Part shown: piece after piece, positions 10,843 to 21,938 of the stretch
Layout of the letters: each line of letters starts with the position of its first letter
How positions within the stretch are numbered: position 1 is the first letter of the stretch
Assembly (NCBI GenBank): GCA_003255025.1
Contig: QANY01003934.1
Coordinates: forward strand, 1,488,001 to 1,552,000
DNA: 64,000 nt
Reading direction: 5' to 3'
Source: Datisca glomerata
Taxonomy: Eukaryota; Streptophyta; Magnoliopsida; Cucurbitales; Datiscaceae
Made by a program: the position numbers and the translations under genes
The notes under the pieces: model-generated
Told to the model about the DNA's origin: nothing
The model's database searches: none
What the model saw: the letters and a program-made list of their open reading frames with translations, nothing else

Positions 10843-12086
10843 TCAAGGTCCTCAATAAGGTTGGTTTGCCTCAAGACAGAAATAATGCAGGTAAAGGTCT
10901 GATGATTATTGTCACTGTTTCTCGAGAAAATATGTTCTTCTGGTATTTTTTAAACTTTTTTATTGGTATGCAGCAAAAATAATGTCGTTAGTAAAGAACG
11001 AGCATCTACTTTTGGAGTCTCCTTAATGTTTCCATGTCATATTAAAGTTTTTTAATTATAAAATTGAGAGAAAGTTCAATTTAGTTGTTTTCTTATATAT
11101 GACGCAAATTACTATATAATATTTCTCCTCAAGTTGGTGCCTTATATATTTTGACAAGATGTTGATTATTCATATCTTATTGGTTGCCAACAACCTAAGA
11201 GTGTGGTTGCTTTAGGACATGAATTAGGTGTGTTCATGTTCATACCAGAAGCAAAGCCTCATGTATGCTATATCTTCTCTAATCTAATATAGTCCTCCAT
11301 TTTACTTATTTTTTTCCTTTAAGCACTTGTATTCTTAGTCTGATAAGCTTTCACTTCTTTGCTTGTTTGCTGCCACTTCTTTTTTACACAAATAAGCAAA
11401 ATGTAAACCTAATCATTGTTTTACGGAAATAACCAAAATACAGATTGTATGAAAAGTAAGCAAAATATGGTAAGAGTTATAGGACATGGTTTGGTTTGTC
11501 TTTCTTTTGAAATGCTGCAGTTTCTGTGTCTATTTTATCTTCCACAACTTCCATGCATGAGCGCATGGCATTGTGTTTGACCTATTTACTTCTTTTTTGT
11601 ATCATATAGTTTCATGAGTCTGCTACATACGTTTGATGATCAACAGTTGGTTCTGACTAGTGAATTAGAGATTTTCTTTGTTAGTAGCCATGGGATCTAT
11701 TTGAAAGACATTGAGTGGTCAATAATGGTCATGAGTTCTGCTGATTTGATGCAGATAATATGAAAGTTGAATATTCTTTATGGCAAATGCTTGTGTAATT
11801 TATATTGAGTTTACGTGTGTAACTTAGAAATTTGGTTCTCAAAATCGGTATTTATTTACTTTTATATAAACACTTGCACAGAAATAGAGATGTAATAAGC
11901 ATGTGAATTACTTACTTGCTTGAGGTTAGATAAAGATTTGATTTAATAAGCATGCGGTGTAACTTTCTGCTTTGATTATCTTGAAAATATTGTTCTTAAT
12001 TACTTTTTTGTTAGAAAAGGAATTGATTGCCATAGCTTTGTTATACTTGAACTGTTCAAATAGATAACCTGCTAAAGAAAGTATAG

Positions 12087-12155
12087 TACTTGATTGCCTT
12101 AGAGTGTGGTACTTGATTGCCTTAGAGTGTGGTACTTGATTGCCTTAGAGTGTGG
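12087..12155. repeat. 23-bp tandem repeat, three copies
   Basis: The unit TACTTGATTGCCTTAGAGTGTGG is repeated three times with no differences and followed by a partial copy. The identity of the copies points to recent expansion inside an otherwise old transposon. Confidence 0.9.
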
Positions 12156-12699
12156 TACTTGAAAGTTGAATTGATTGAGCATGCCACTTAAGACCTTCCC
12201 TGATTGCCTCACATCTATTATAGTCTTTATGCTTGTGATTATGCCTAGAATCGTAAGTACTCAGGGATAACATACACCCATTATAGGATTTCAATTGTAC
12301 ATGGCCGATGCTAGTTGAAGGATAGTGTGGTCTAAGATTTTATTGAATTGAAGTCTGTCAGCAGTCTATTCTTACAAAATTTTCTTATTTTAGAAAAATG
12401 CATTATAAGAGCTCTATCTTCGTTCTCTGTTCATTAACGATTTTCATGTGATGACAGATATGTAAAACAAGCTGCCCAAGCAACGAATGAAGGATTTATA
12501 CGTAATATGACAAGCTATTGGGACCCTAATATTTTTTTAGTATTCTAGAATCTGCTTATTTGAGATGCAATTTCTAGTGGACCATATATTATTATGTTTA
12601 AGAAATTTGTGAAATTCAATACATTGATATATGATTTTGTGATTTTTTGTTAATGTTATTAAAGATTTTCTTAAATTTTTTAGGAATTAAAATACAGGC

Positions 12700-13111
12700 A
12701 ATTAATAAAAGATGCTATGGAAGTGTTATAAAATACTATACAAAAGTGTCAAAGCGTTATAAAAAGGGTATTAACACTAAAATGGGCCATTAAATGCTTT
12801 GAAATGCTATAAAAGCATCTTCTATAGCTTTTAAAAACTATAGCATTTTTAAATGCTATAAGTTATACCATAGCATGTTCTAAATAATATGATAGGTTGA
12901 CTATTGCATTTCAGAAACGCTATAATAGGTATATTATAGCGTTTTAGGCGCTATAATAAGTCTAATTATAGTGTTTTTCATAGCGTTGAAAAAATGTTAT
13001 CGTTGCTCTGCACTTTTAATAACATTTGCAAACACCGTGTTTCCAAAAACGCTATAGGAACTATACCATAGCATTTTTTGGCCGCTATTGTATCCCTTAT
13101 GTGTTGTAGTG
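12700..13111. repeat. Right subterminal repeats of CACTA-1
   Basis: About a dozen degenerate AGCGTT / AACGCTAT motifs in both orientations run up to the terminal inverted repeat TGTTGTAGTG. This array would be the binding region for an accessory transposase of the CACTA superfamily. Confidence 0.75.
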
Positions 13112-13417
13112 ATTGGTCTTCATATGGTAGTTTCAAAAGTCCTTGTTCCATACTTCCTCTAAAGTTCTCACTTTTTCTCTTGAATAAGGGAAATGCGGGG
13201 GCGGGATCTTGTTACATTTCACTCTCTCTGTTCCCCTATCTTTGGTCTAAGCTATTGTTGACTAATGGGATAGCGACGATGATTTCCATCTACAGTCCGT
13301 GCATTTGCACTTTTCTTCTTGCTTGGGTCATTTTATCAAGGTGCTACTACACTTCTTTGACTCAATACATCATGGAAAAAAGGATACACAAGTTTTAACA
13401 GTATATGATATGCTCAT

Positions 13418-13621
13418 CTAACATTTCACAAGTACACATCTTAACCAAGGATGACAATCCATTGCCTTATCCCTAGAGCATTGGACATACTCCACCAAAT
13501 CCTCATCATGGCTTTGTCCCTCTCTCCCCAACTCTTGAATGCTTTTTTTCTCTTTAATCATGAAGAATTTTGCATAAAAGGCAAATGCCATCAGAGACCA
13601 GGTTGTCACTGACCCTGGCAC
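13418..13621 (-). pseudogene. Ty3/gypsy gag fragment
   Basis: The minus-strand frame contains FAFYAKFFMIKEKKSIQELG, then DEDLVEYVQCSRDKAMDCHPW, a recognisable piece of the Retrotrans_gag domain of plant gypsy elements. It is a diverged relative of the gag at 20719-21069 (FEEKMNILELGREC, KDEDLITYVRTFKDKALDC). It is short, isolated and without LTRs. The flanks 13112-13417 and 13622-13694 hold nothing else that I recognise. Confidence 0.75.
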
Positions 13622-13694
13622 CAGATTAACGTACTAGGAGCATGCACATTCTGTGGGTGATTATAAGAATTACCAGGACATCTTGGCTTGTCAT

Positions 13695-14129
13695 TGTTAA
13701 GGCAGTAGCATCAAAAGCCAGTGCCGAGCTTGCAGGTACATGAAGAAGTCAAATAGGGAGTCCTTCGTGCATGGCCTGCATGGTGAAGCTTTACATCTCA
13801 ACACAGCTCAGCTGGCACCTTGTTCAACTGTTGTCTCATTCCTCCTCAACTTCACCTTTCCTCTCTCCTCCCTGTCAAGTTCGTTACTCATTAATGTTAG
13901 AGAATGGTTGTGTTCCCCAACATCCAGGAGTGAGAAAGTGTTGAGCATGTCTCATTGGTTGCTTTACAACCAATCATTATCTTTGTCTAATATTTCCTTA
14001 ATCTTATTTTAGCTTATCCTTGTAGATCGTATAAGTATTGGGATTCTACTTAAAACTAATCAGGTTGACAATTACAGAACAATTTTTCTATTTAGTTTGA
14101 TACCTTTCCTTATTTTTTCAAGCTTCAAC
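13695..14129 (+). repeat. 5' LTR of Copia-C
   Basis: The LTR begins TGTTAAGGCAGTAGC and runs to the primer site at 14131. It matches 17898-18318 closely throughout, including the blocks CATGGCCTGCATGG, TAGAGAATG-TTGTGTTCCCC and CTAATATTTCCTTAATCTT. Its last 25 bases match the resumed copy at 22953-22977. Confidence 0.9.
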
Positions 14130-14130
14130 T

Positions 14131-14143
14131 TGGTATCAGAGCC
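14131..14143 (+). other. Primer-binding site of Copia-C
   Basis: TGGTATCAGAGCC is identical to the Copia-B site and to the plant initiator Met-tRNA complement. It lies one base after the LTR. Confidence 0.9.
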
Positions 14144-14147
14144 ATCA

Positions 14148-14926
14148 ATGGCTTCCTCTAAATCAAACTCCCAAAACAGAGAGATCCTCGAGAACTCAAC
14201 TAGAAATACCAGTTAGTTAAACCCTTTGTCAAACACTCTTCGATCAACCTTGTCCATCAAGCTTAACAGAGACAATCACATTCTCTGGAAAGCTCAAGTT
14301 ATACCGGCTACTATTGGACATGGCCTGAGTGAATACATACTCAATGCTCAGTCGAGACTAGTGGAAAACTTTGAAGATGGCTCCCTCAATCCTGACTATA
14401 TTCAATGGGTCTATAATAACCAATTACTTCTCAGTTGTCTTAGATCAACTATGGGTGACAGAGTGCTAGGCTTAGTTCTGTAATATGAACCCACAAGAGG
14501 GTATAGCTTGCATTGGAAATGACATATGCAAGCAAATCATAAGCAAAGTTGCTGAGTCTAAGAAATTCCATGTACATCACAAAGAAAGATGACAGAAGTA
14601 TACTAGACTACATTGATGTCATGAGCACCATTGAAGATCAACTCCAAGCAGTTGGTGATACAATCAGTGAACAAGATCTTATTCTTCATATTTTGAATGA
14701 TCTTCCAGTAGAATTTGACCCTATAGTAGTCAACATAACATCCATAATAGACAATTGCACCATTGAAGAAGTGCAGTCCCTTCTACTCATATATGAGTCA
14801 AGAATTGAGAAGCAAAATTCAGAAAAAGAGGCAACCTTGAATCATGTGCAAACCTGGTTCAAAAACATTACAAATTATAGTTGCTTTAACAAAAAATTTC
14901 AGTACAACAAATATGTGATTCGGTAG
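14148..14926 (+). pseudogene. Copia-C gag, broken
   Basis: From the ATG at 14148 the frame reads MASSKSNSQNRE, then LNRDNHILWKAQVIPAT (family LN-NNYLLWK-QV-P), GDRVLGLVL, then after a broken stretch at 14480-14550 MYITKKDDRSILDYIDVM, LILHILNDLPVEFDPIVV and VQSLLLIYESRIEKQ. This is the UBN2-type gag domain common in plant Copia elements. Stops near 14216 and 14483 and a frameshift separate the pieces. The zinc knuckle and protease expected downstream are missing because unrelated DNA begins near 14950. Confidence 0.8.
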
Positions 14927-14949
14927 GAGATGAAAAACTCTGTTATAAG

Positions 14950-17290
14950 TAATCCACAGGATTCTCGCGACGCCTTTGTTAGTTGATGCGGTGGAAAGTC
15001 CATATTTTTCATGGGGCGCTTTGCCCCTATGAAGAACGTTGTTGTTTTCACTTTTCTACATGATTTTTTTACTACTGTAGAATGTTATTTAATAAGAGTT
15101 TCTGACCACTATCGAATATGTTTAACATGAATTTTTTACCCTTATGAATTAACATTCACATGTATTTTTATATTTATAAAATGAGATACCATAAGACTCA
15201 TTGCTATAGTCAATTATTCATATTATATACTTTGAAAATGATAATTTTAAGTAGCATAAAGATCACCAATATTATATTTAAAATCATTAATATATATATC
15301 ATTTCAACAAAATGTTACATTATTTATTCGATCAACTTACAAATAAATCTAACTTAAAAACTAACATATCATTCAAATATACAAGCAACACTTGTTCTAA
15401 TCAAGTCCATGATAATTATTTACAACAGACCCATTTGTGTTTGCCTCAGGCATCCTTTTTCCCCATGTTGTTGCGTATCCATCACATTCAAAGCTTGTCG
15501 TCAAACTGAAATTTACTAAATTGCACTAAGGAAAAGACATACCCATAACAATATATGAGCTAAGGCCTTGTGAAGACCATGAAATCTATTACCAAAGACT
15601 CATGATGATGAAATGGAAAAGAAAAACAAAGTATTGAACCAAGAAAGAAAAATACAGAATCCTTGAACAAAATCTACAACCTTTTCAGTTTATTGAGCTT
15701 GAAATATCAGATGAACATACACCGTTGAGCTTAAAGATGAAAAGATAAGCTAATGTATGTCTGATTGTAAATTAATATATATAGAAATACCTCTAATGGT
15801 GAAACCTAACAATATAATCAGTTTGTGAAAACCCATCAGAAAGCCCCCAATTCCATCCCCATCATAGGCAAGACTTTTGCTCCATTGAGAAAATGAAAAC
15901 AAAAGGCTTGTGAATATCAGCATGCGTAGTTTATATTGGACTAAAAAAATTTCTACAGATCAAGAAAATCTGGAACAACAATTTATATGATAGATTAATT
16001 GGATCAAATACAGAGATTTAGCAGCATCCTAACATGGTTGATTAAACTAATATTAATAAAAAGGTGTTCTCTTTTACTTTTACACATACTTTGACAGTCT
16101 ATCATAAACTAAAACCAAAAAATGACAATACCCACTTGGGAAAATATCATATAAATTGTTGAGAGGCTTAGAGATCAGGGACTTAAGGAGGTGTGTTTAA
16201 CTTTTGCAGTGTAGAAAAAAGAGCACCCACTACCGTAGAGAGAGTTAAAGAGCATTATGTGTACGAGAGCTCCCCACCTGAAACAAACTCAAAAACAACA
16301 AACAATTTCCCACAATGAACACGATTAAAATTGGACGAAATTAGCAAGGGCATGGAACAATATTACAAATAATGGCTAATTGGTAATATCATTGTGCAAT
16401 TTTAAGATGTAGGGGTCATTGAAATAACATGCTATTGCCCCAAAAAAGTGTTTGGCCTAGATACCAATTTGATAGTCTGAAATTGAGGAAATCGCGTAAC
16501 TTATTCCATGTACAATCATAACTAAATTAAGGATATCTACCAAAACTTATTCCAGTGCTTGGCCTCAAAACTCTTTTCTGACGCAAGCTTTTCATATGCT
16601 TTCCCCTTAACCTCATTACTTCACATTCCAATACTTAAAAAGGTCGTTCTTCTTCATCACTATAATTCCCTCCATTGGTTGTTCGCGAAGTTTAAATCAA
16701 GTTCCTTCGATGAATATCCTGCAAATAATTGGAAGATCACAACCGAGGAAAATTCAAAAGCAACCCATAAAGAATTCCAACAAAATGCAGGGAACATACC
16801 GATGATGTTGAGGATTTCTGACAAAGGATGTCGAAAAATGCTTTAAAATCTTCCAACTCACTATCAGTTTGTTCTGCACATAGGCAAAAGGATAGTCACT
16901 ACACATATTTTAATAGTGTAATGCAAGAATTCAAATCAAAACAAGTATAAATCATTAGATTGTCAGATCCATTCTTAAAAGCTTTCACCTTTAAGACAAC
17001 ATTTATCTCCTATTTAAGAAAACTTCTACTTAATAAAGAGGAAACTGCAAAGTTCATCTAGTATAACACTTAAGCTAAGTAATAAAAAAGACTAATTAAT
17101 GAAAATGTAACGGCAGAAAGGAATCTCCATCCAAGAAATAAAAAAGACTACCTAATTTCGTTTGGAAGACAAAAGCCTCTGTCTGCTTCAAACCCATAAG
17201 CAAATCGAACTTTGACCCCTCGAGCGAACTCTCCATATCTTGAACTGAAAAATCTGCTTTCAATCATTTTTTGCTCTTTAACTATGGTCT
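14950..17290. other. Unrelated 2.3-kb segment inside Copia-C
   Basis: This AT-rich stretch replaces the end of gag, the protease and the start of integrase. No frame resembles Copia or any other family I know. On the minus strand near 16475-16460 there is TTGGTATCTAGGCC, two to three changes from a Copia primer site, which could mark another decayed LTR element. I found no terminal repeats or target duplications to define an insertion. Confidence 0.4.
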
Positions 17291-17329
17291 TGAGCTGTAT
17301 CTATTGGATCTTTAGCATATGTAACCACA

Positions 17330-17500
17330 AATCCCCTAGAACTGGTTCATTCAGACTTATGGGGCCCTGATCCTATGAGCTCTAATGGTTTCAAGTATTA
17401 CATCCATTTTCTCGATGATTTCTCCAAATTCACTTGGATCTATCCTCTCAAACTTAATCTGAAGCATTTCAGAGCTATTTTCTTGGTTCCTCCTTGCTGT
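17330..17500 (+). pseudogene. Copia-C integrase fragment
   Basis: PLELVHSDLWGP is followed by MSSNGFKYYIHFLDDFSKFTWIYPLK, the start of the rve integrase core with the first catalytic Asp (HSDLWGP). The frame stops matching within 50 codons, before the second Asp and the Glu. Confidence 0.85.
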
Positions 17501-17504
17501 CTTA

Positions 17505-17880
17505 GTCTTCAAAGAAGCAACATGTCATGGCTTGAAACAGTACTGAGAGTGTGTACCGGGCTCTACAACACACTATAGCTAAAATTACTTGGATTCAATC
17601 CCTCATGCATGAAATGAATTGTTGTTCTTCTTCTTCTGTTCTTGTGACCTAGTATGATAATGATGGGGCTGCGTCATCCATTACCTCAAACCCTGTTTCT
17701 CACGTTAGGACAAAGCATGTTGAAATAGATGTTCACTTTGTTCAAGACAAAGTGCTTGCTAATCTCCTTGAAATCATGTACATCCCTTCAAGTGACCAAA
17801 TTGTAGACATCTTCACTAAAGTTCTCACTAAGCAACAGTTCACCTACCTTACGTCCAAGATACATGTGGATGTCTCCCAT
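17505..17880 (+). pseudogene. Copia-C RNase H C-terminal fragment
   Basis: After a junction near 17500, frames read ESVYRALQHTIAKITWIQSL, YDNDGAASSITSNPV, RTKHVEIDVHFVQDKVLA and SSDQIVDIFTKVLTKQQF, then the HVDVSHLSLRG block that leads into the polypurine tract. This is the end of the Copia polyprotein. The RT and the start of RNase H are missing, so integrase was joined to RNase H by an internal deletion of about 2 kb. Confidence 0.85.
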
Positions 17881-17897
17881 CTAAGCTTGAGGGGAGA

Positions 17898-18318
17898 TGT
17901 TAAGGCAGTAGCATCAAAAGCTAGTGCTAAGTTTGCAGGTACACGAAGAAGTCGAAGAGGGAGTCCATCGTGCATGGCCTGCATGGCGAAGCTTTACATC
18001 TCAACACAGATCAGATGGCACCTTGCTCTCGTGGTGTCTCTTTCCACCTCAGCTTCACCTTTCCCCTTTCCTCCCTGTCGAGTTTGTTACTCATTAATGT
18101 TAGAGAATGATTGTGTTCCCCAACATCTAGGAGTGAGAAACTGTTGAGCATGTCTCATTGGTTGCTTTGCGACCAATTATTATCTTTGTCTAATATTTCC
18201 TTAATCTTGCTTTAGCTTATCCTTGTAGATGGTATAATTATTGGGATACTACTGAAAATTAATTAGGTTGATAATTACAGAACAATTTTTCTATTCAATT
18301 TGATATATTTCTATTTCA
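17898..18318 (+). repeat. 3' LTR of Copia-C, left part
   Basis: The LTR starts TGTTAAGGCAGTAGC right after the purine tract GAGGGGAGA. It matches 13695-14110, then is broken by the gypsy LTR at 18319. The remaining 25-30 bases of this LTR are at 22950-22977. Confidence 0.9.
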
Positions 18319-19365
18319 GGATTTAGGGTGATGTGTGTATGAGTGATCTAATATATGCCAAGTATGCTTGAGAACATGAGAGTTGATGGTGGGAGGGTGA
18401 AGGATAAGCAACCTTAGGTAGTCGTCGGAATGTGACAAATGCATTTAAGACTTTCAAGGTTGCTGAGAAACTCGAGGAGGGAATATTCTCAAGGTTCTTT
18501 GTTTCGGGATCGATGAGAATTGATTGCCCCCATAATGATGCTAGGGACCCCTTTTATAGATGGGATCGAGTGAGGACCACATGCATGTCTTTTACAATCA
18601 CATGTCAATCATGTGACCAAGCCTAAAACGTGGTCACATGTCACATCCTCAAAACGACTTAGGGCTCGATTCATGTGATTACTTTTCATACTCGCAACTA
18701 GTTATATCTTTGTGATATCAAGTAGCCAGATGACGAACTCACAGATGCTAAACTCACATCGCACAAAAGACCTTAAAAGAGACTTCATGCCGCCGAGTTT
18801 CCCTGGCGGTGGATCGAGACACGTGCAGCGGAGCATGGGCCATCCACCATAGGGACAGGTTGCGGTCCCATCAACCCACCGTAGAGGTGGGTTGGGGCCC
18901 CCCTCAGTCCACTATGGGAGTGGGTTGGGGTTCCCCCTCAGCCCTCCGAGGGGTGCGTTGGGGTTCTCAACCCGCTGCGGAACTAACCCAATTCTTAAGA
19001 GACGATTCACATCTTTTTACCCTTCTCCCCGAAAGGGGGCACATCCAAGGTGCCTAAGGAGGCTATACCCGCCGAGTAGTTTTCCTATCTTAATATAGCT
19101 AACATTATCCTAATCTTACCAGACCACAGTCCCCAGATTGTTCCCAGGCAAGAAAGAGCCTTTGAGCCTTTGTCACTTAGCTCGAAGGCGAGACTTAACA
19201 CTAGACACATGATCTCGAAATGGGCTCACACACATGATCTTGAAATGTATTCACTATTATCCTATTTTAGTCTTATCGTGCCATGTAGGCGCCATGTAGG
19301 TATATTTAGACACCACATGTTCAATCTTGACATGTTACTCTCAATAATACGGATCCATATTTACA
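18319..19365 (-). repeat. 3' LTR of Gypsy-1 (left copy)
   Basis: The left copy matches 21939-22949 along its length, for example TAGGGTGATGTGTGTATGAG, GAAACTCGAGGAGG and CTCAAAACGACTTAGG. It contains about four copies of a 35-37-bp GC-rich subrepeat (CAACCC...GGGTTGGGG) at 18860-18990. It differs from the other copy by scattered substitutions and indels, so the insertion is old. Confidence 0.9.
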
Positions 19366-19664
19366 TTAGCCCCATGTACAAGTTCAAATGTGTAGCAATT
19401 GAACTTGTACATAGTCTCTTCATGCATTGTGGTCTTGGTTAATAAGCCACTTGTTCAACTGTGGTCATCTTTACTGTTGTAGTCCTTAACCAAATGCGAT
19501 GATATACCAATTGCTCTCATTTAGGTTCTAGTAAGAGATGCTAGAAGTAGTTAGCTAGGCAGATCTCTTTTAATAAATAATTTGATTGTGTCGGCACTCA
19601 CGAAAGGGTGACTAGCTGGAAAAAATATATACACTAGCAATGCACAACATTAAGTCTCAATGTA

Positions 19665-20070
19665 AGCATGAGTGAAATGTCTTAAGTGTGTCCCGGGGCC
19701 ATACTCTATTGGAATGTCCTAAATGCGTTCTTGGAACAATCTTTGACTGAAATGTATTAAAAGCATTCCAGGATCAATCTTTACGGAAACGTCTTAAATG
19801 TGTTCCAGGGACCAACTTCACTGAAACATCTTAAAAGTGTTCCAGGATCAATCTTTGCTGAAACGTCTTAAATGCGTTCCAGGAACTAATTTCGCTGAAA
19901 CGTCTTACATGAATTTCAGGGACAGTCTTTGCTAAATGCCTTGAACACATTTTAGGAGAAATATTTGCTGAAACATCTTAAATGAATTCCCAAAACAACT
20001 TTCACTGAAATGTCTTAAATGCGTTCCAGGATCAATCTTTGCTTAAACGTCTTAAATGTGTTCTAGGATG
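19665..20070 (-). repeat. 37-bp tandem array in the 3' region of Gypsy-1
   Basis: Roughly eleven diverged copies of a unit close to GAAACGTCTTAAATGCGTTC followed by CAGGATCAATCTTTGCT. Macas and colleagues described hypervariable tandem repeats in the 3' untranslated region of Tat/Ogre-type gypsy elements as a source of satellites. Position, between the gag remnant and the 3' LTR, fits that pattern. Confidence 0.85.
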
Positions 20071-20369
20071 GCAGACCCGTTATAAGTTTTTGGGCTATTC
20101 TGATAATCACAAAAGTTGAAGTAAAAGTAACAATGCTAAATATCATAGTTTTTTTTGTTATTGACTTAAAGTTGAACATCGTCGATACGACTTGAAGCGT
20201 TTGAAGGTCATCCCACCTATTATCAACCATAGAGGTATTCTGATGTGGCCCTTCCTATTATTACAAGCATGCACATAGATAAATAATTATAATTTTAAGA
20301 ATAGGCATTTCATAAATAATCATACGTATTGTGACTTCGAGTACATAATATTTGGACCTTACAACACAT

Positions 20370-21411
20370 GATTTCATTTGTACTTAACGTACCCCACCTC
20401 AGGTTTTGTAGCATACAAGCCACTTCCTGGCACAATGGTCATGTTCGCGTTAATTATCTCTCCCTTTTGGGGCTTTTCGTGGAAACTCCGTCTCAAAGTT
20501 TTACAATCTTTGGTCACATGGGTGGTGTCTCGATGGAAGAGATAATACCAAGGTGATTATATTTCTTCTTTGGTGGGTAAGTTTTCCACCCAAGGTCTCT
20601 TCACGACCTTATCCTTGACCCAGGCATCCAACAATGCTTCTGCCTTTTCAATGGAGTAGGGGAAATGTGGTGGATCATCTCTTTCACTTTTCTCCCATTT
20701 TACAAGTCGTACTTGGGGTTACGCCATGGCCACTTGCAACGTGTATCTTGTGGGCTTCCATGAAAATCCCCTATGCTCACTCTGCTCAGCAACCTTTGGC
20801 CTAGACACCGAAGTGTTAGTGCGTTGAGCAGTTACATGGAGGTGCGAGAAAGTGGCGATGTCGAGGTTCCCCAAATGCGCTCTATACTCATTCATCATTC
20901 TATAGATGCACATCTTCACTAAGTCTTCCTCTTTCCACTCTTCCTGGCAATCCAGTGCTTTGTCTTTGAAAGTTCTGACGTAAGTTATCAGGTCTTCATC
21001 TTTCTTTTGACACTCACGCCCCAACTCCAAAATGTTCATCTTTTCCTCAAACAAAAATATCTTTATCATAAGGGCAAAAACCGTATGCGATCATGTTAAA
21101 ACCGATCCCGATGCTAGATTGATTTACCATGTGTATGCTCGCTTAGTCAGCGATTTTGAAAACTCCCTCAGCTTCATGGACTCATTACATCCGTGTGGGC
21201 CAAAGTCATCAATGAAACGTACGACATGCTCTCTAGCACATACTTCCTTCCCACTGTACTTACACAAATTTAAAGGCACATAATCAGACGGATATGGTTT
21301 CATGACTAGCTTGCATGGGTAAGGGGGATGAAACTCCACATAATTAGGGAAGCTTTGATGCGCTCCATCTCCAACACCTTTTGTAGTGTCTCCTTGGTAA
21401 CAAAAGGGCAT
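20370..21411 (-). pseudogene. Gypsy-1 gag
   Basis: Reading leftward: YVEFHPPYPCKLVMKPYPSD and KYSGKEVCAREHVVRFIDDF (21411-21124), then, after stops, MNILELGRECQKKDEDLITY, FKDKALDCQEEWKEEDLVKM and NEYRAHLGNLDIATFSHL (21069-20719), then DDPPHFPYSIEKAEALLDAW, KRPWVENLPTKEE and YYLFHRDTTHVTKDCKTLR (to about 20400). The order matches plant gypsy gag with its C-terminal zinc-finger-like block; the first Cys of that block is replaced by Tyr. Several stops interrupt the frame. No protease or RT follows. Confidence 0.85.
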
Positions 21412-21576
21412 GTGTCAGTGCCATCAACCGGGATGGCATGTCCTAGTGTGGGACGCATGAAGGCTGTCGGGAAGGCTGTTAGCAGAATGATAACATTTAT
21501 AGGGTCACTCAAGTGACCCACATTCTGATCATTATTTGTTGTCCCTGACTCGGATGAGCCCCTGCGTTTATTGGCA

Positions 21577-21837
21577 TCAGTCTGGTTTGACTAAGGAGGG
21601 ATAACATGAACAACAAGTGGTGGTGGTGGAAGTTCTTAGCACCCACGAGAGAGCGGTCAACGTGCTTAGAAGGGTACGAATCTCAACGTTAGAGGCCTGA
21701 AGCTCCCTAATGGCATTAGTATGCTCAGTCGCCATCATTGTAGCATTAGTAACAACTGGGAGGTTGATTCTCTCCCTCGATGTAGCATCTTCCATGTCAT
21801 GGTTCTCAATAGTTGGGTTAACATTCTCTTCTTCCAA
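21577..21837 (-). pseudogene. Gypsy-1 leader frame upstream of gag
   Basis: The minus-strand frame contains NPTIENHDMEDATSRERINL, TNAIRELQASNVEIRTLLST. It has a short coiled-coil-like character and a homologue in the second gypsy remnant at 23395-23540 (IRKLKASN, LSTLARCITSQ), which shows it is a conserved part of this family rather than a chance frame. Its function is unknown; it may be the N-terminus of gag. Confidence 0.6.
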
Positions 21838-21910
21838 ATGAGAAGAAGCTCACATGATTCGACTACGTCCAGCCATACTCGAAGAAAGAGGAAGATAGTA
21901 GACAGATTAC

Positions 21911-21928
21911 TCCCCAGTGGAGTCACCA
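21911..21928 (-). other. Primer-binding site of Gypsy-1
   Basis: On the minus strand it reads TGGTGACTCCACTGGGGA, close to the TGGCGACTC-type site in many Tat-lineage gypsy elements (reported as Arg-tRNA-primed). It is about ten bases inside the 5' LTR. Confidence 0.7.
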
Positions 21929-21938
21929 AAATGTTTCA

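Larger units (their letters stand above)
9389..13111. mobile_element. CACTA-1: CACTA (En/Spm-type) DNA transposon carrying plastid DNA
   Basis: The left end begins CACTACAAAATA (9389) and the right end finishes TGTTGTAGTG (13102-13111), an inverted pair with the CACTA signature. Flanking triplets are ATG (9386-9388) and ATT (13112-13114), a 3-bp target duplication with one change. Both subterminal regions carry many copies of AACGCTATAAA / TTTATAGCGTTT in both orientations, the kind of array bound by CACTA accessory transposases. The interior of about 3.7 kb encodes no recognisable transposase, so the element is non-autonomous. It contains a plastid 23S rRNA segment (10468-10842) and a 23-bp tandem repeat. 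Exon-like pieces near 11640-11760 and 12470-12530 are open but unrecognised. Confidence 0.8.
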
